This document shows positions 36,411 to 49,968 of a stretch of 64,000 bases of DNA, one piece after another. Position 1 is the stretch's first letter, and the number at the start of each line of letters is the position of its first letter. The stretch is from NCBI GenBank assembly GCA_032622095.1, contig CP136064.1, forward strand, positions 254,450,484 to 254,514,483, read 5' to 3'. The notes beneath the pieces are model-generated. The model was given only the letters and a program-made list of their open reading frames with translations, was not told the origin of the DNA and made no database searches. This stretch comes from Siphonodentalium dalli (lineage: Eukaryota; Mollusca; Scaphopoda; Gadilida; Siphonodentaliidae). Position numbers and translations under genes: made by a program.

Positions 36411-38314
36411 AACAATGCCAACAATTATTCAACATAATATATACATATAATTATGAGGTCATTCCAAGTTGGATTTAATGCGACGTAAAAACGCGCGACC
36501 TGAAAGATATGTATATCGGGTAAACAGAAACAATGAGTGTGGCATGCCCTTGATATGTCGTTTAAGCCCATAACATATACTTGAACACTATGCCCATAAC
36601 ACAACATATTATTAATACAGAGTTATGGTGAGGTCAACGTAGGTGGGTATGTTATGTTGATATAACTGGTCGCCCTATGTTTGTAAAAATTATCAACCAC
36701 CATGTTACATTTCATACAAATTATATCATCAAGTGAGTTGAAGTGACACGTTTGGCTGGTGGTTATGACGACCTTTTTCAATTCCAAGTTATAATTACTA
36801 ATTCTCAGTTTAAAGAACACTATCTTTGTGTCGATATTCTGGACACTATTAAGATATGATTGTTCTATGTATTTCCGATACATTTTCCGTTTCACCACAC
36901 GATACGCGCCCGAAATTTGACATCGTTGAAAATATCAGTTTGCCACCAATAGTTCCGTCAGTCAACTAATCATGCACGCTTGTGCACATTGACACGGTTG
37001 AATAATTGCAACTATTTCTAACCAAGTTTTACATTTCGTCCAAATCTATTCACACCGGCGGGCGGACTCCATTGAATCATCTGGTTCTGTTTCGTAATGG
37101 ACAGCACAATACTGGCAGCGAATATCGAGTGCACCCAGTGATATTATGTAATTGTGTTATAGTCGACGGGTGTCAATCTAAGTGCGCATCTGGAAAATTG
37201 GCGGCTTTAATGAAGATCCAATCAGCTACCATATCGCTAGGCGTTCCCATGCACGTCAAGACATTTTTTGGCGCGAATGGTCATGCATTCTAGCGATAGA
37301 CTCGGTGAAGTGAAGATGCCTGTGGTATATCCACTAGAGATATCCACCACAGAGCGATGTATCTCCTGGCTCAGCTGCTACAGCCTAACCGTGGTTAATC
37401 AACCTATGTCTCACCACAGAGATTGAAATTTTGGCTCAACTGTTATCACTCGTGAATGATCCACATGCGACCATCGCCATATTGAATGGTTCTGGAATCG
37501 GTTGATATTACTAGTTGTTCTAGTTTGTGCCATATATATGGTACTCACAGAATGACCAGCGCCCCTGATGATGACCGGCTCAATAAATAATAGGTCGAAA
37601 CCATGAATGGAGCCGCCGAATAAAGTGTGTTATATACCAATTTTTCGGTTAAATGCTGGACATCTATAATCATGGAATAGCGATATAGTTAACGATTCAT
37701 TGTCGGACGCCGACCACAGGTGGTGTAACCTGCTGTGTCAGACTTTTAGGTAGAAAACGATTTCATTTACATACACTATGTGGCTTTCTTTCAATTTGAT
37801 TTTAATATAATTATCTGTTTCTCACTTCATACGCAACTCGTCAATTCTTGCCAATCGGGTGCTCGTTAGTTTCCAGTCTTCGCCCCTAATTCTAAGATTT
37901 GCTTTTAATAATTACGTATTTGTCAAACTCTTAATGTTACTATGTTGATGGGATATTTTTTAATGCCAATCTGTTAATCGGATTCCGTATTCAGAATCAC
38001 GACTTGTCAACGGAACAGATCCCAGCAATACAGAAGCATCGGTATAGTCAACAAGAGAGACTCGCCGACAGCTAAAAACCTTCAAAATTCATAGGGAGTT
38101 AAGATAATTACAAACAAAAATCCCAAAACCCTTGCAAAAGGACAAACCACAATATCTCATCATATGGCGCGGATTCCCAGCAGTAAGACGCACATGGGTA
38201 AATAGAGGTCATGTCAACATATCATCGCCCAAATACGCACATAACCGCATAATATGTGCAACTAGGTTCATACTGGATTATTTTATTCTGAAATAAGCAG
38301 ATAATGGACTCATA

Positions 38315-38735
38315 GGCCGGATTCGTCATCTCAGGTTTAAACCTGGTATACATAAACCTCTATGTTTAAACCGCCATTTGACAGATAAATCCGTGGTCTA
38401 AACCCGAGACCGCAAGTCTAAGTGACGCATTCGTCATCTCTGGTTTAAAACTGGTCTAGCCATGCAAACCAGCGGTTTAGCAGTAGTGTCTCTGTATCGT
38501 CGAGATAATTAATCATACTTTCCTAATGCGGACAGTCGCGTTTTTTTTTATTGCGAAAATCAATAATTACGACAGTGGGCATATTTTGATTGGAAATTTA
38601 TAAGCGAGAAGCACTCACACCTATAAATTGTGTGGGGATAAGTTTTTGTCAATTTAGATATTTTTGTTGTAATATGATTCGACGGTCCAGCTAAACCTGT
38701 TTTGCCGATGCTAAACCTGTGATGACGAATCCGTC
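38315..38735. mobile_element. MITE with GGCCGGATTCGTCATC-like ends
   Basis: The left end ggccggattcgtcatctcag and the right end, read inwards (gacggattcgtcatcacagg), pair; internal 'ggtttaaacc' and 'gtttagac' motifs repeat on both sides. 'cattcgtcatctctggttta' also occurs inside. Possibly PIF/Harbinger-like from the GGCC start; not proven. Confidence 0.65.
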
Positions 38736-39734
38736 TTTTCTCGATCGCGGTTTAGAATTGTCAAACAATCAGATCAAAGGGTTGAGCTGTAAATAATCTC
38801 GAGTGAGGGTGTGTCTAAGTGGCGACTGCCGACTGGTGTTATGTAACAGTTGATTCATTGGCACACGTGCTTTGCTCAGATATGGACATGTTCCTTTCAT
38901 GTGATTTTTACAACTATCTTGTGGCTTTTGTTTTTGCTTGTGGCAATAACAAATACTGGTTTTTTCTACGCATTCATTTGAAGTGTTCAAGTTTTAATTT
39001 TGACACCAAAACGATGCTACTGCATGACCAGATATGCTATACGTAGTTTGCGATCCTAAAATCATATTGCTATATGGGTCAAATCTGATAACTTATTTTG
39101 ATGTAGACCATACCACAATGCTCTACTCTGGCTACGCCAATAAATTCCCATAATATTCCACCAGTTCAAAACCTGGTAACCTTTTGATTTTCTGCATGAC
39201 GGAAAATTTATGACATTGAAAAAAGCAAATGTTCCTTTATGTCCCGGAACTCCGCTGTTAAGTCACCATTCCGCGTAGTACAACCGGAGAGCCGAGTATT
39301 GTGTGCCAACTGTGCCCGGAATGTCCGATAGTTTTCATTGTATAAAATAAATGCTTATTCCCCCGAACGACTCAACATCCAATCAACTCTACCAAACAGG
39401 GAATGTCCTGTTTTGTATTCGTACTGATGTGCTGTCCTTTACTGCACGCTTGTCCCTAGACGTACAGTGTTATTGCTGTTCTATATTTACAAATCCCTAT
39501 GAGCGTACGTATCATACACATAATGTTGACGTCAAATTGGGTACATGAAATTCGCCTTAATAATTAAACCGTGACTGCCATGAATCATACATGACACGTA
39601 GTGGGGCAACCACACATGATGTGCCTCTTTGCCTTTTATCGGCGACATAACACAAAGATATTTATGTAATATTTATGTAACATCATGCTTCAGTGAAACT
39701 CATCTAAATACCACTTTTCCCAGTGAAAATATTA

Positions 39735-42714
39735 CCTTATCTGACTGTCACCACCCAATTCGACTCGACAGGAACGAATATGGTGGTGGACTTGCCGTAT
39801 AGTTCTCAACTCATGTCGCCTTCAAATTGCTTGACTTCCTGTATTTCGACGATGAGATTTTATGGTTTGAGGTAGGGACCAAGCATAAATTTATTTTATG
39901 CGTAACCTACCGTTCAGAAAATGAATGAATAGATACACACTGGAGTAAATTAGACGAAGCGATTGAACGTTCACTGTCATTAAACTCCTCACTGGTGATA
40001 GTTGGCGATCTAAACTGCGACTTATTGAAAAGAAATCGGGTCCTCTTCAATCAATCATGACAAAATATACCCTCAAAAACGTCATAAGCGGACCAACTAG
40101 AATAACAGGGAACTCTGAAACTTTATTAGATCCGATCATAATAAGCGAGACCATCAAAGCAATGAAACCCTCAACTTATGACTTCGGAGTATCAGACCAC
40201 CTCGCAATGTCGGTTGAAGTGTGCGTCCCAATATATAAACCAAAATCCTACAAACGTTCTGTGTGGAATTACTCAAAGGGCAATTATGATAGATTAAACT
40301 TGGAACTCTCCGATATTGGTTGGGGAAAACAATAATATACTGAAGGTGACTCGACGCATATAGACAAAATAGTTGAAATTTTCACTGAAACATTCTTATC
40401 TGACTCAAAAAAACACATCCCATACCATAAAATAACAATCAGAAAACGTGACAAACCTTGGTTTGATGGTATCATCAGAAAACACATCAGAAAACGGGAC
40501 CGACTTAAAAAACTGGCAGTTCTCAGAAATAGGGAGTCTGACTGGAATAAGTACAAGTGTGTTCGAAACAAAGTTAACAACTTTAAACAAGCTGCAAAGG
40601 AAAGATATATGAATGATCTAGATGAAAATCTAAGCGTGAACTCTAAACCAAAACAATTCTGGCACACTGTCAAACAACTACTAAGCATTTTGTCGACCGA
40701 CAATACAATTCCTATACTGAAATCGGGCAATACAGATATAGAAGATGATATACAAAAGGCAGAAGTCCTCAATGCGATATTCACTAAACACAGCACACTA
40801 GAAACTAATACAAGGGAGCCACCGATATCTTCAGATAGAACTCATGCGTTTTTAAATGAAATTAAGACAAATGAAAATGAAATTTTTGAAATCCTAAAAT
40901 GTCTTTCTATTAAAAAGGCAAACGGTCCTTATGGGATAAACAATACATTCCCCAGGGAAACACGCAGCTCTATCAGTAAACCCCTACGTTATATTTTGTA
41001 TAAATCTTTTAAGAGCTGCTGTTTCCCCGAAGCATGGAAAAGGGCAAACATATTACCAATATTTAAAGATGGTGATCGTCATGATCCAAACAACTATCGT
41101 CCCATCTCATTAATAAGTTGTGTTGGTAAAATACTAGAAAAGGTAGTCTTCAACCAAGAATATATATAAACAACCTATTATACAAATACCAATCCGGTTT
41201 TATACCAGGTCACAGTACTGAACAACAACTTATTGAAATATGTCACAATATACACCACGCTGTAGACAATGAACAAAGCACGTGCGCTGTTTTCTGTGAC
41301 ATCTCTAAAGCTTTTGACAAAGTATGGCACCAAGGTCTTTTACTTAAACTAAATCACTATGGAATAACAGACACTGTGCTAAAATGGTTCAGAAATTATC
41401 TCGAAGGGCGGCAGCAAAGGGTGCAAATAAATTATAGCTTTTCAAAATATTCTCCAATAACGGCAGGGGTCCCCCAAGGGTCTGTGGTCGGCCCTTTGCT
41501 CTTTTTAATCTACAAAATGATATTGCAGACAATATTAAATCGCATGTTAGATTATACGCGGACAACACATGCCTCATAAATTCCGATACGGACATTCAAA
41601 ACCTTGAACAAAGTGTAAATAAAGACATGGAAAAGATAAAAAAAGCGGGCCGATACATGGCTAGCGAAATTCAATAATTCTAAAACAAAATTACTATTTT
41701 TTACAAGTTCACAAAGCCCTGAGAAACCGAATTTAGTCTTTGATGGACTGCAACTCGAATATTCTAAACAACACACGCATCTAGGTATGGAAATAGATGA
41801 CGACTTAACATGGGACAGTTATATAGAAAATGTATGTTCCAGAGCTTATGCTAAACTATCCCAACTACGAAGACTGAAGTATATTTTGAACCGCAAAACT
41901 CTTGAAATCCACTATTTATCACACGTCCGTCCAATCATGGAATATGCGAGTATTGTCTGGGCTGGAGCACCAGATACGTTACTTAAAAAACTTGATGATG
42001 TAGAATACGAGGCTGCACGAATAATAAGTGGCTGCACGAGATCAGTATCCCACAAAAGTCTACTAACCGAAATGGGTTTGGAAACACTCTCAGATAGAAG
42101 GCAATTAAAGCGTGTTTCACTTTTTCATAACATTGTCAATCACAAAGTGCCCAAATATTTAGTCGACTTACTTCCCCCCAAATTTTCTGACATAAGTGAT
42201 CATGATACGAGATTTGCGTCAAACTTTATCCATGTTAAACCCAATTCCAAACGAATGGAGTCTACATTCATGCCAACGTGTGTAAAAAAACTGGAATGCA
42301 ACCAAAATTGAGACTCGAGATCTCCGCCACCTTTGTTATGTAAACAAAATTAAACCTATAACACCCAAACCACAAAAGTACTATTCTGTCGGAAAGCGGA
42401 CTGAAAACATATTTCACAGTAGATTACGATGTGAATGTAGCAACTTGCTATCCGATAAGGTTCTAAATCACATTGCAAATTCAAAAGACTGCACCTGTGG
42501 AAACGGTGAAGAAAATGCCTTTCATTATTTCTTTGATTGCCACCTACATTCAATCCCAAGAAATCGTCTATTGAATAAATTACTTCCTTACCACATTTAT
42601 TCATTAAAGATTTAGCTTTTTGGAGATGCTGCACTTCCTTATTGTGACAACATGAAAATTTTCTTAGCTGTACAGTCATTCATACGCGAGACAAATCAGG
42701 ATTCTTTTGACTAA
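39735..42714 (+). pseudogene. Degraded non-LTR retrotransposon ORF2 (endonuclease, RT, C-terminal CCHC-like)
   Basis: On the plus strand, endonuclease pieces (NEYGGGLAV, SSLVIVGDLNCDLL, VSDHLAMSVEV) are followed by reverse transcriptase blocks: NNYRPISLISCVGKILEKVV, CAVFCDISKAFDKVWHQGLL, GVPQGSVVGPLLFLIY and YADN. It ends with CTCGNGEENAFHYFFDC and a stop at 42712. Several stops and frameshifts (for example near 39800, 40050, 41165, 41510, 42310) and YADN in place of YADD mark it as dead. The type is CR1/jockey-like. It lies inside the intron between the 44.3- and 36.0-kb exons, in the opposite orientation to the gene. Confidence 0.9.
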
Positions 42715-43019
42715 CTCTGCAAAATAATGATACGTACAAGCCAGCAAGCGAAACAAAGAAACAAAGAAACCCGACTTTAAATCAAACACTTATACAAACT
42801 TATGACAAACTCTGGGTGGGGGTGACCGGTGATATGTATATATGTTCAACTTGTTTTTGCTAGTCATGTTGCTTTGCCATTACTAATTATTTATTTTTCA
42901 GTGTAATAATATAAGTGAGTCAGAACTTGTCCTCCAATCCCATTGTCTGTATAAACAATGTATTTGTCATATATCATGTGTTATATATATTAGACAAATA
43001 TATATGTTTAAACTAAAAC

Positions 43020-43400
43020 TAACATCATGCAGTGGTCCCGGTGGAGATGACATGACACGATTTGTCTGGATTAATTGTGCAATCTTGTCTGGATTCTGGC
43101 CCGCAAATTCCAAAATTATATAAATGACGTCAGAAACCATGGCATGACGTTTTCGCTGTTTTTAATTAATCTAACCAACGAAATTGGTCTAAATGAAACT
43201 AATAGGCCTTAATAACATGGGAATTATTCGTAAGTTGTGATGTATATCTAATTTAATTTTCATCGCGATGGTCCAGTTCCCGATTCCGCGCTTTGGAAAT
43301 CTCCAGACCGGAAGTCACGTGACAATTTCTCCAAAATCCATACTCGCGATCTTTGAAATATCATTGATGGATATAGAACAAATATATGACGTCATTCACC
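43020..43400 (-). mobile_element. TGACGTCA-rich dispersed element, copy 2 (inverted)
   Basis: Reverse complement of the 26.7- and 63.0-kb copies: 'gtctggattctggcccgcaa', 'aaatgacgtcag', 'catcgcgatggtccag', 'cggaagtcacgtgac'. Confidence 0.7.
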
Positions 43401-44330
43401 AGCGACTAAGGTACAAATAACCACGGGCCAACTAGCCACTACTATCTAATTCTTCCCACTGAAATGATTATATTGACTAATTAACGGAATATTCAAAAAT
43501 TAAAAAAAGTTAACAAATATTGTTGTACCGTTGTCGCTGTTTAACCGAATACGTTAAATCTTCCGGAGCCCAGGGTACCCAATATGTGAATGTTACTTAT
43601 GTACGACCACTTGTGTAAACTTTTTGTTAGACTAAGCTCCGTGTATTTAGTCGAAAGTAATATCGGGTTATCACTCTGCCGATTGATTCAAGATACTCAT
43701 TTCGAAATCTAATCTAATCGTGAACCAGATTAAGTAACTTTCGCTGTTCAATCGTTTGCGTATTAGGTGATAAATGTTATATACCGCTTTCGTGTGGCAT
43801 ACATATGGACGCTTGGATTTTATGTTCAACCGAGTCGGGAAGCAACTAGTTTGAAAATAGGCTCCAAATCGTCACTGTCACACCATGTTGTCGTCAATCC
43901 ACCACAACAATGTTTCTGTTCTTCCGACTGTCCTGGTCATTCATAACAAGTTGACATGATCAGCAGAAAATGTCAAAACTTTCCTGCTCTCCATAACGTT
44001 GTTCAACGTAAATGACGTCATGAAAAATCATGCCAGTGAGAGATGGTGAAACGAACTGTCTTGGTTTTCCTTATTTTGACGGTTCTAGACGCAATATGGG
44101 ATATGTGACGCGACAGTCTGACCAATGAAATACGCTGTGTCTTCGTGGATGCGGAACTTAGTTGTCTGGGTTGTGGATTTATCTTTTCCATATGTAACCA
44201 TGTGCGCATTCCCGTTACAGTAATGTGTTGTTTCGAAACAAAGTTTACGAACGTCTACGTTATCACCTAAATATATTTGTATACGAATCGAATAGTCGCT
44301 ACATCCACGGACGTCAATAAACACACTTGC

Positions 44331-44379
44331 CTGCAGCTGGGGCACCCGCCGAGTCAGTACATACACCAGCGACACATCT
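44331..44379 (-). CDS. Metalloprotease 49-nt microexon, end of Cys-rich domain, GC donor
   Basis: The acceptor is ggatgtttttcag. It codes RCVAGVCTDSAGAPAA plus a G tail (phase 0 to 1). In ADAMTS proteins the segment after 'DGT.C....K' is C..G.C, exactly what follows here. The downstream intron begins CAG/gcaagt, the consensus of rare GC-AG introns. The exon is identified by phase (0 from the 50.2-kb exon, 1 into the 36.0-kb exon) and by content. Confidence 0.8.
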
Positions 44380-44692
44380 CTGAAAAACATCCAATGAATA
44401 TTATGAATGACAACATCAACCAAACCAAGCTGAGCCTGAACCAACGCGTGTTGCAAAATTAAAAACCCTGTTCTTTTCATTTTCATTTTTCATTTCAATA
44501 TTGCGGTCGATCTAAGTAGAGATAAATATGCAATCATTTTTTTTATTATATATATATATTTTTTTTATTGAGGAAATATCTATCACAAATAATAAGACAG
44601 AGAGACCACGCATTAGAATAACGATAGATTGAGCATGTTTTGCGGCATTCTTAGAAACACACAATCATGGTAAAAATTCGACTGGGGATCAG

Positions 44693-45025
44693 CCACGTGC
44701 ACCCTATACTTACTACATTGTCTCTTTTCAGTTCACGATGAACGATTGACGGCTACTTCAAAGCCTAGATACCAGTTGTGTCTTTGTTACAAAAAAACAA
44801 AGATCAAGTTGGTTAGAACTTTTATTATTTATTATCGTTCCATCAACACAGTTTCGGAAGACGCGTGCACCCTATACTTACTGCATTGTCTCTTTTCAGT
44901 TGTTCACGATGAACGATTGACGGCTACTTCAAAGCCTATATACCAATTGTAATTGTGTTACTAAAAACAAAGATCTAGTTGGTTAGAACTTTTAGTATTT
45001 ATTATCGTTACATCAAAACGGTTTT
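44693..45025 (+). repeat. Tandem duplication, ~167-bp period
   Basis: 'gtgcaccctatacttactac...cacgatgaacgattgacggctacttcaaagcctata' occurs at 44697 and again at 44864 with small differences. Confidence 0.85.
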
Positions 45026-45335
45026 GGAAGGCGCATAGATAATTCATGTTGAATCGTGGCGTAACCACAATAGAAGTTTATCCCAAACGTGGTAGGTGGT
45101 TCCATTTAAAACACCATTTTGCTGAGGACTGTATAGGCCAATATTTGTGGGTTTTTAAACGGCCATCTTAATAACCCCCATTTCATTAGAACAAGCTGAG
45201 TCATTCTCATGTTCATTCTCATGATGAGTGACAATTGATCTATAATTTCCCATAAACATAGCAGAGATTTGTTGAGAATCCGTGATATATCTGGTCCGTC
45301 CCAGTATGAAGTATTGGATGAGATGGCCCCACATG

Positions 45336-45812
45336 ATGTCCCACATGTTCATAGTATGTTATGTCCCACATGGTCATAGTATGTTATGTCCCACATGTTC
45401 ATAGTATGTTATGTCCCACATGTTCATAGTATGTTATATCCCACATGTTCATAGTATGTTATGTCCCACGTGTTCATAATATGGTATGTCCCACATGTTC
45501 ATAGTATGTTATGTCCCACATGTTCATAGTATGTTATGTCCCACATGTTCATAGTATGTTATGTCCCACATGTTCATAGTATGTTATATCCCACATGTTC
45601 ATAGTATGTTATGTCCCACATGTTCATAGTATGTTATGTCCAACATGTTCATATTATGTTATGTCCCACATGTTCATAGTATGTTATGTCCCACATGTTC
45701 ATAATATGTTATGTCCCACGTGTTCATAATATGGTATGTCCCACATGTTCATAGTATGTTATGTCCCACATGTTCATAGTATGGTATGTCCCACATGTTC
45801 ATAGTGTGTTGA
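45336..45812. repeat. 25-bp minisatellite, ~19 units
   Basis: Unit gtcccacatgttcatagtatgttat, highly uniform with scattered substitutions. It lies in the intron between the 50.2- and 44.4-kb exons and directly abuts a piggyBac-like MITE. It lacks unique spacers, so it is not a CRISPR array. Confidence 0.95.
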
Positions 45813-45838
45813 AAACAATCAATGGCAAGAACGTATTA

Positions 45839-46183
45839 TTAACCCTTTACCCAACAAAACGGTCAAAACGCCCAAATAAAGCTTCAACAGCTTAAAATAT
45901 CTTCGGTTTGTCTCAATAACACCATACAAATATGGATATCATTGGAACAGGTTCATTGACCACATTGTGATGGTTACAGTTATGCCCTGTGCCAATGCAT
46001 GCTCTTATATATGCGAGTCGACCATAGGTCGCCTCGCATATATACGATAATGCATTGGCCTAAACAAAAATTAATATGTGTTAAGCCAATGCATTCTCTT
46101 ATATATGCGAGGCGACCTATGGTCGACTCGCATATATAAGAGAATGCATTGGCACAGGGCCGTTCTGTTGGGTAAAGGGTTAA
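45839..46183. mobile_element. piggyBac-like MITE, TTAA ends, internal palindromes
   Basis: It runs from TTAACCCTTTACCCAACAAA to the complementary right end (ctgttgggtaaagggttaa), so the outer TTAA is duplicated as in piggyBac elements. Two ~70-bp palindromes (gccaatgcattctcttatat and arms) lie inverted to each other inside. It is inserted at the edge of LINE ORF1 debris. Confidence 0.85.
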
Positions 46184-46550
46184 AAGGCAATGTGTTGACC
46201 TTCAATCGGTCTCAACATCTACCGGAGTTGAAGGTTGGATACATATGCATTTTACATAAACATTTCAGTTACTACACGTGTACCACCCATTTGTTATGTT
46301 GTAAGTGTCCAAGATATGGCCATGGTCAGAAGTGCAAGAATAAATACATCATGTGTGCAAGGTTTTCCGCCCCAGACCATGGTCACACAAATTGTCTTCA
46401 AAGATGTTCAGTGCACAAGCAGCAATGTATATTTCATGTCCAAGTTGGGACTACGAATTCAAAGCATACCAAAGCATAGATCATTAAAGATAGCTGTACA
46501 TCATATGTTTCCTGTGGTTGTGTTGGAACGAAAATGCGTGACGTAGCACT
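46184..46550 (+). pseudogene. LINE ORF1 fragment with CCHC zinc knuckles
   Basis: The plus-strand frame reads QHLPELKVGYICILHK..., then CCKCPRYGHGQKC, CARFSAPDHGHTNC and CSVHKQQC. The order matches the ORF1 (gag-like) proteins of jockey/CR1-type retrotransposons (LP..IK.GY...V..Y...P..C..CQ.YGH). It is short and broken, without an adjoining ORF2. Confidence 0.7.
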
Positions 46551-47209
46551 CAGATGTAGAGTTAAAACAATGTAGACAGTGTATCACTATCAACTCAAGT
46601 GGAAGAGACGATCTTATTTCTGGGCCAGAACCTGTATCACATGACATGGATACATCTACCGCGATTGAGACAGTGTGTGTGTGAATGTTTATTTGATAAT
46701 GTATACACTGTTGCTCCAGAACAATCTACTAAAGTTGGACCATTTGCTCCAAAATAGTCTACTCAAGCTGAGCATGTTGCTCCAATACAATCGCCAACAT
46801 CTCTAAATTTAACAAACAGAGGTTGATGTTTCAGTTTGCAAAGTTTGAAAAGATGTTTCGAGAGAAACGTTTAACGTTTAATAAAGCCAAACAATATTTT
46901 TGGATCGAAGTTTCGAGTTGGAGAAAAGCTACTTACTGTGTAATTTACCCGACATTCAGCTTCAAGGGTTGATAAAGTCTCACGCCAGATTCATAAGCTA
47001 TCTTGTCAATGCAAAATCGATATTATATCCTACTTGGTATATTTCGGTGTGAAGCCTTAGTACTTGTAATGGGTATTATTTATGTTGATTGTGCATTCCT
47101 ACCGTTGTATATTATATGTTTGCACACCAGTCAGTTCTCGAATTTATATTACTGACTCAAACCGGAAATATTTCCTCCCGGTTCCTTTTATGTGTGCATA
47201 GCTGTCATT

Positions 47210-47790
47210 GTCTAGGTTTGGAGTTTGTGATGATTCCCGGGAAGATTTGGTAGGGCAGTATGCCCTCCCCTACAACCCGCTTGTTGGATGCTGATTTGTC
47301 GCTGAAAAGCGTTGTTGGTTACCATGCCCCCGAAGCAGGAGGCCGGAACCTGTTGGTGGTAGGTGGGTTTGTTATTGGTCTTTGATCTTGGTCTTTGTTC
47401 TTGGTTTTTGCCTTTGGTCTTTGTCTTGTGTCTTATTGTTGTCATTAGGAGGAGTTAGTGTTGTGTGGAGACGGGATGGGCTATCTGGGCGTCTCTCAGA
47501 TAGCTTACGTCCCGTCGTCTGCATCATGGATTATCTGTATGGGTGTTGGTGATGTCGTTGATATGGTTGGGATTGATGACAGTGTCTTGGTCTGTTTTAT
47601 TGTCTTGGTCTTTTGCTGTTTTCAGGAGGTGCATTTGGCGTCGCTGAGAGGATGTGGTGGAAGGTTGAAGAGGCGGATGAGTGCTGTCATTGTCTCATAT
47701 AATGCCTGCCTTATATACACAGTGGCGTCGCTACGATATTGTTTGTGGAAACGACATTAAAGTCCAACTAATCAATCTATTCCTAGCTGC
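47210..47790 (+). mobile_element. Unclassified interspersed element with SINE-like tail
   Basis: A moderately GC-rich block unlike its surroundings, ending 'gtggcgtcgctacgatattg...tgtggaaacgacattaaagt'. The tail motif recurs near 50.86 kb (gcgtggaaacgacattaaac). The frames in it are not taken as genes. Confidence 0.5.
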
Positions 47791-48080
47791 GGTCGCCAAC
47801 GTCTGGTCGCAGTAACTTCTAAGGTATACTTAGCTTGCTAGATAATTACATATCGCTCAGTGTATCTGCCAATCACCCTTTCCGCGTTATAGCCACGGGT
47901 GAATGTGTTGTTCCAATGAATCAACGGACAAACAGTGTAACCCGAATTCCGAATATAGATAGCGTTATCACCGAGTACAGACCTTAAACGGTACACTATT
48001 ACTACGATTTATACCTGTAATTTGGCTATATATTAACCCTGGCATTACTGGAGTTTCCTCTAGTTTTACGAAAATTTTGT

Positions 48081-48151
48081 GCCAATGCATCTATCCTATA
48101 TTATTCGAGTCTCAAATAGGGAGCCTCGCATATACAAGAGAATGCATTGAC
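48081..48151. repeat. Decayed palindromic MITE unit
   Basis: gccaatgcatctatcctata...tcgcatatacaagagaatgc: same unit as at 554 and 59.4 kb, with several changes in one arm. Confidence 0.7.
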
Positions 48152-49509
48152 ATAACAATGTGTATCTTCACTAAGCTTGTGAATTCTCTTATATAATATG
48201 AGGCAGTCTATGTGAGCAAATGCTAAGCATTTCGTAAGGGACCAACCTCCATCGATTAACGAAAATCTTGTCACCAAACGATCTAAAAGCAATTAAATTG
48301 AGTCAAGTCATGATTACGGAGCTGTTGGACTTTAAAGGCACTAATGGCACTCGCAGTGGGTAAATGTGCAAACAATATAAAAGTCTTCCGAACATATCCA
48401 CTAAGGAGAACGTGGAAAAATAGATAAATGTTGATCTCACATTGATTATTAATAGTTCACAACAGGGTTCGCGCTGCCACCTGCCAAATTTGCCAATGGC
48501 AAAAATAATTCACATTTGGCAAAAAATATTTTCATTTGGCAACAGTTTTGGCAAGACACTTATTAATTCCTCAAAAAAGTTGAAAGATATTGGTCAAGCA
48601 ATACCATTCATTTCAGGAAACTCTTACAGCATAATTATGAGATTTTATAAAGTTTAGGAAAAGTTAACACCTCTATTAAGATGCAGTTAAACTCATAGCA
48701 TTAGTACCGATGGTTGGAGGTATTACTACTATTTAGTGTGGTGTTGGTGTTTAAATAGCTAATCAGCTTGTGGTATGCCCTTCTGATGCAGCAGAGTACC
48801 CTTGTATTGTTCGGTGATTGGCTTGTTGTTGTACGATAAACCATAATCGAGATGCGAATATAACTAATTATTAACTAACTGCTTTTCTATCGATATCAAA
48901 ATTCGACCAAACCGCGAGAGTCGAAACATAAGACTTGTGCCATGGTTGTCGTAAATGATACTATCAGGATAGCACTTGGCAAATGCTGAAATTATTTGGC
49001 AAAAAACGTGTTCATTTGGCAAATTATTTGGCAAAAGTACATTTCGGTTCAGGGCGGACGCTTGTTCTCAATAACGAAATCCCGCGTGTTGAAACCATTG
49101 TTATATACAGAAATATGTTACAGAGTTATTTATCAACAAACATCGACAATCATGTGGTAAGCTAAACAATTTTAATCTGAATATGATTTACAGTTATTGA
49201 GGAGTTATTAGTAATTATTGGTCAATTAATGTGTTCCTTGTATTAATATTTGTTGATGATAGCTGTTATGAAGACTTTCATGTTATTCTGCACGAACAAC
49301 CTTCGAACCCCTTGAGTCACTATAAACTACACCGTGACTGGACGCACACGTGACTGAATATGGGGAACACATTACATTTACATCAGCATGTATGTCTACA
49401 TGGACGTTATATCCGTATTCATAAAGAACATGGTAGATGTTAGGTATTCACATTTATCTAGAGCTAAATTAATCACATTCTCACGAAATGTCTTTATTAG
49501 ACTTATTAA

Positions 49510-49968
49510 AGGTACTCAATCCGATCAGACGCTCCTAAATACTATTTCTTTGACTTCGGGGGTAAAACATATTGAATTTGAATCGTGGAACCCACTCATT
49601 AAAGCTCAGGGTGATCAGATATATATTTTTTATCTCTCGAGATGTGTAACAATATGTGGCCCAGAAACATGTGGTCAAACGGAGAGTATGGGACAAAATT
49701 GCGGATGAAGATGGATAACTCTAAAATCAAGTGGTAATATGGTCAGATTTCGTGATACTTTAGTGATAATACTGCCATATTTTGTTGAACAAAATGTTGA
49801 TAATTAACACGATTTGGGAAATTAGATACCATAGTTGACAGTGGTTAGCATTATTTTGTTGCAATAAATCGATTCTGATAACTAAAGCGTATTTTGAAGA
49901 AATGTTGTTGTTGTTGTATCTTGATGGTATGGGGACCGTCTGATCGGATTTAAGTACTTTTAATTTTG
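49510..49968. mobile_element. MITE with ~25-bp TIRs, copy 1
   Basis: The left end ggtactcaatccgatcagac is complementary to the right end gtctgatcggatttaagtac. A second, more eroded copy at 52.83-53.25 kb shares 'atattttgttgaacaaaatgttgata' and 'caaatcgattctgataac'. The two copies lie on either side of the 50.2- and 52.6-kb exons. Confidence 0.8.

Noticed and set aside
44085-44486. 133-codon minus-strand frame
   Set aside because: Covers the 49-nt microexon in a different frame; the chosen frame codes the expected ADAMTS Cys segment.
45336-45812. CRISPR-like periodic repeat
   Set aside because: No unique spacers, eukaryotic intron context; a plain minisatellite.
48463-49070. Possible hAT end (cagggttcgcgctgcc) with repeated 'atttggcaaa' blocks
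   Set aside because: No matching inverted end or target duplication could be found.
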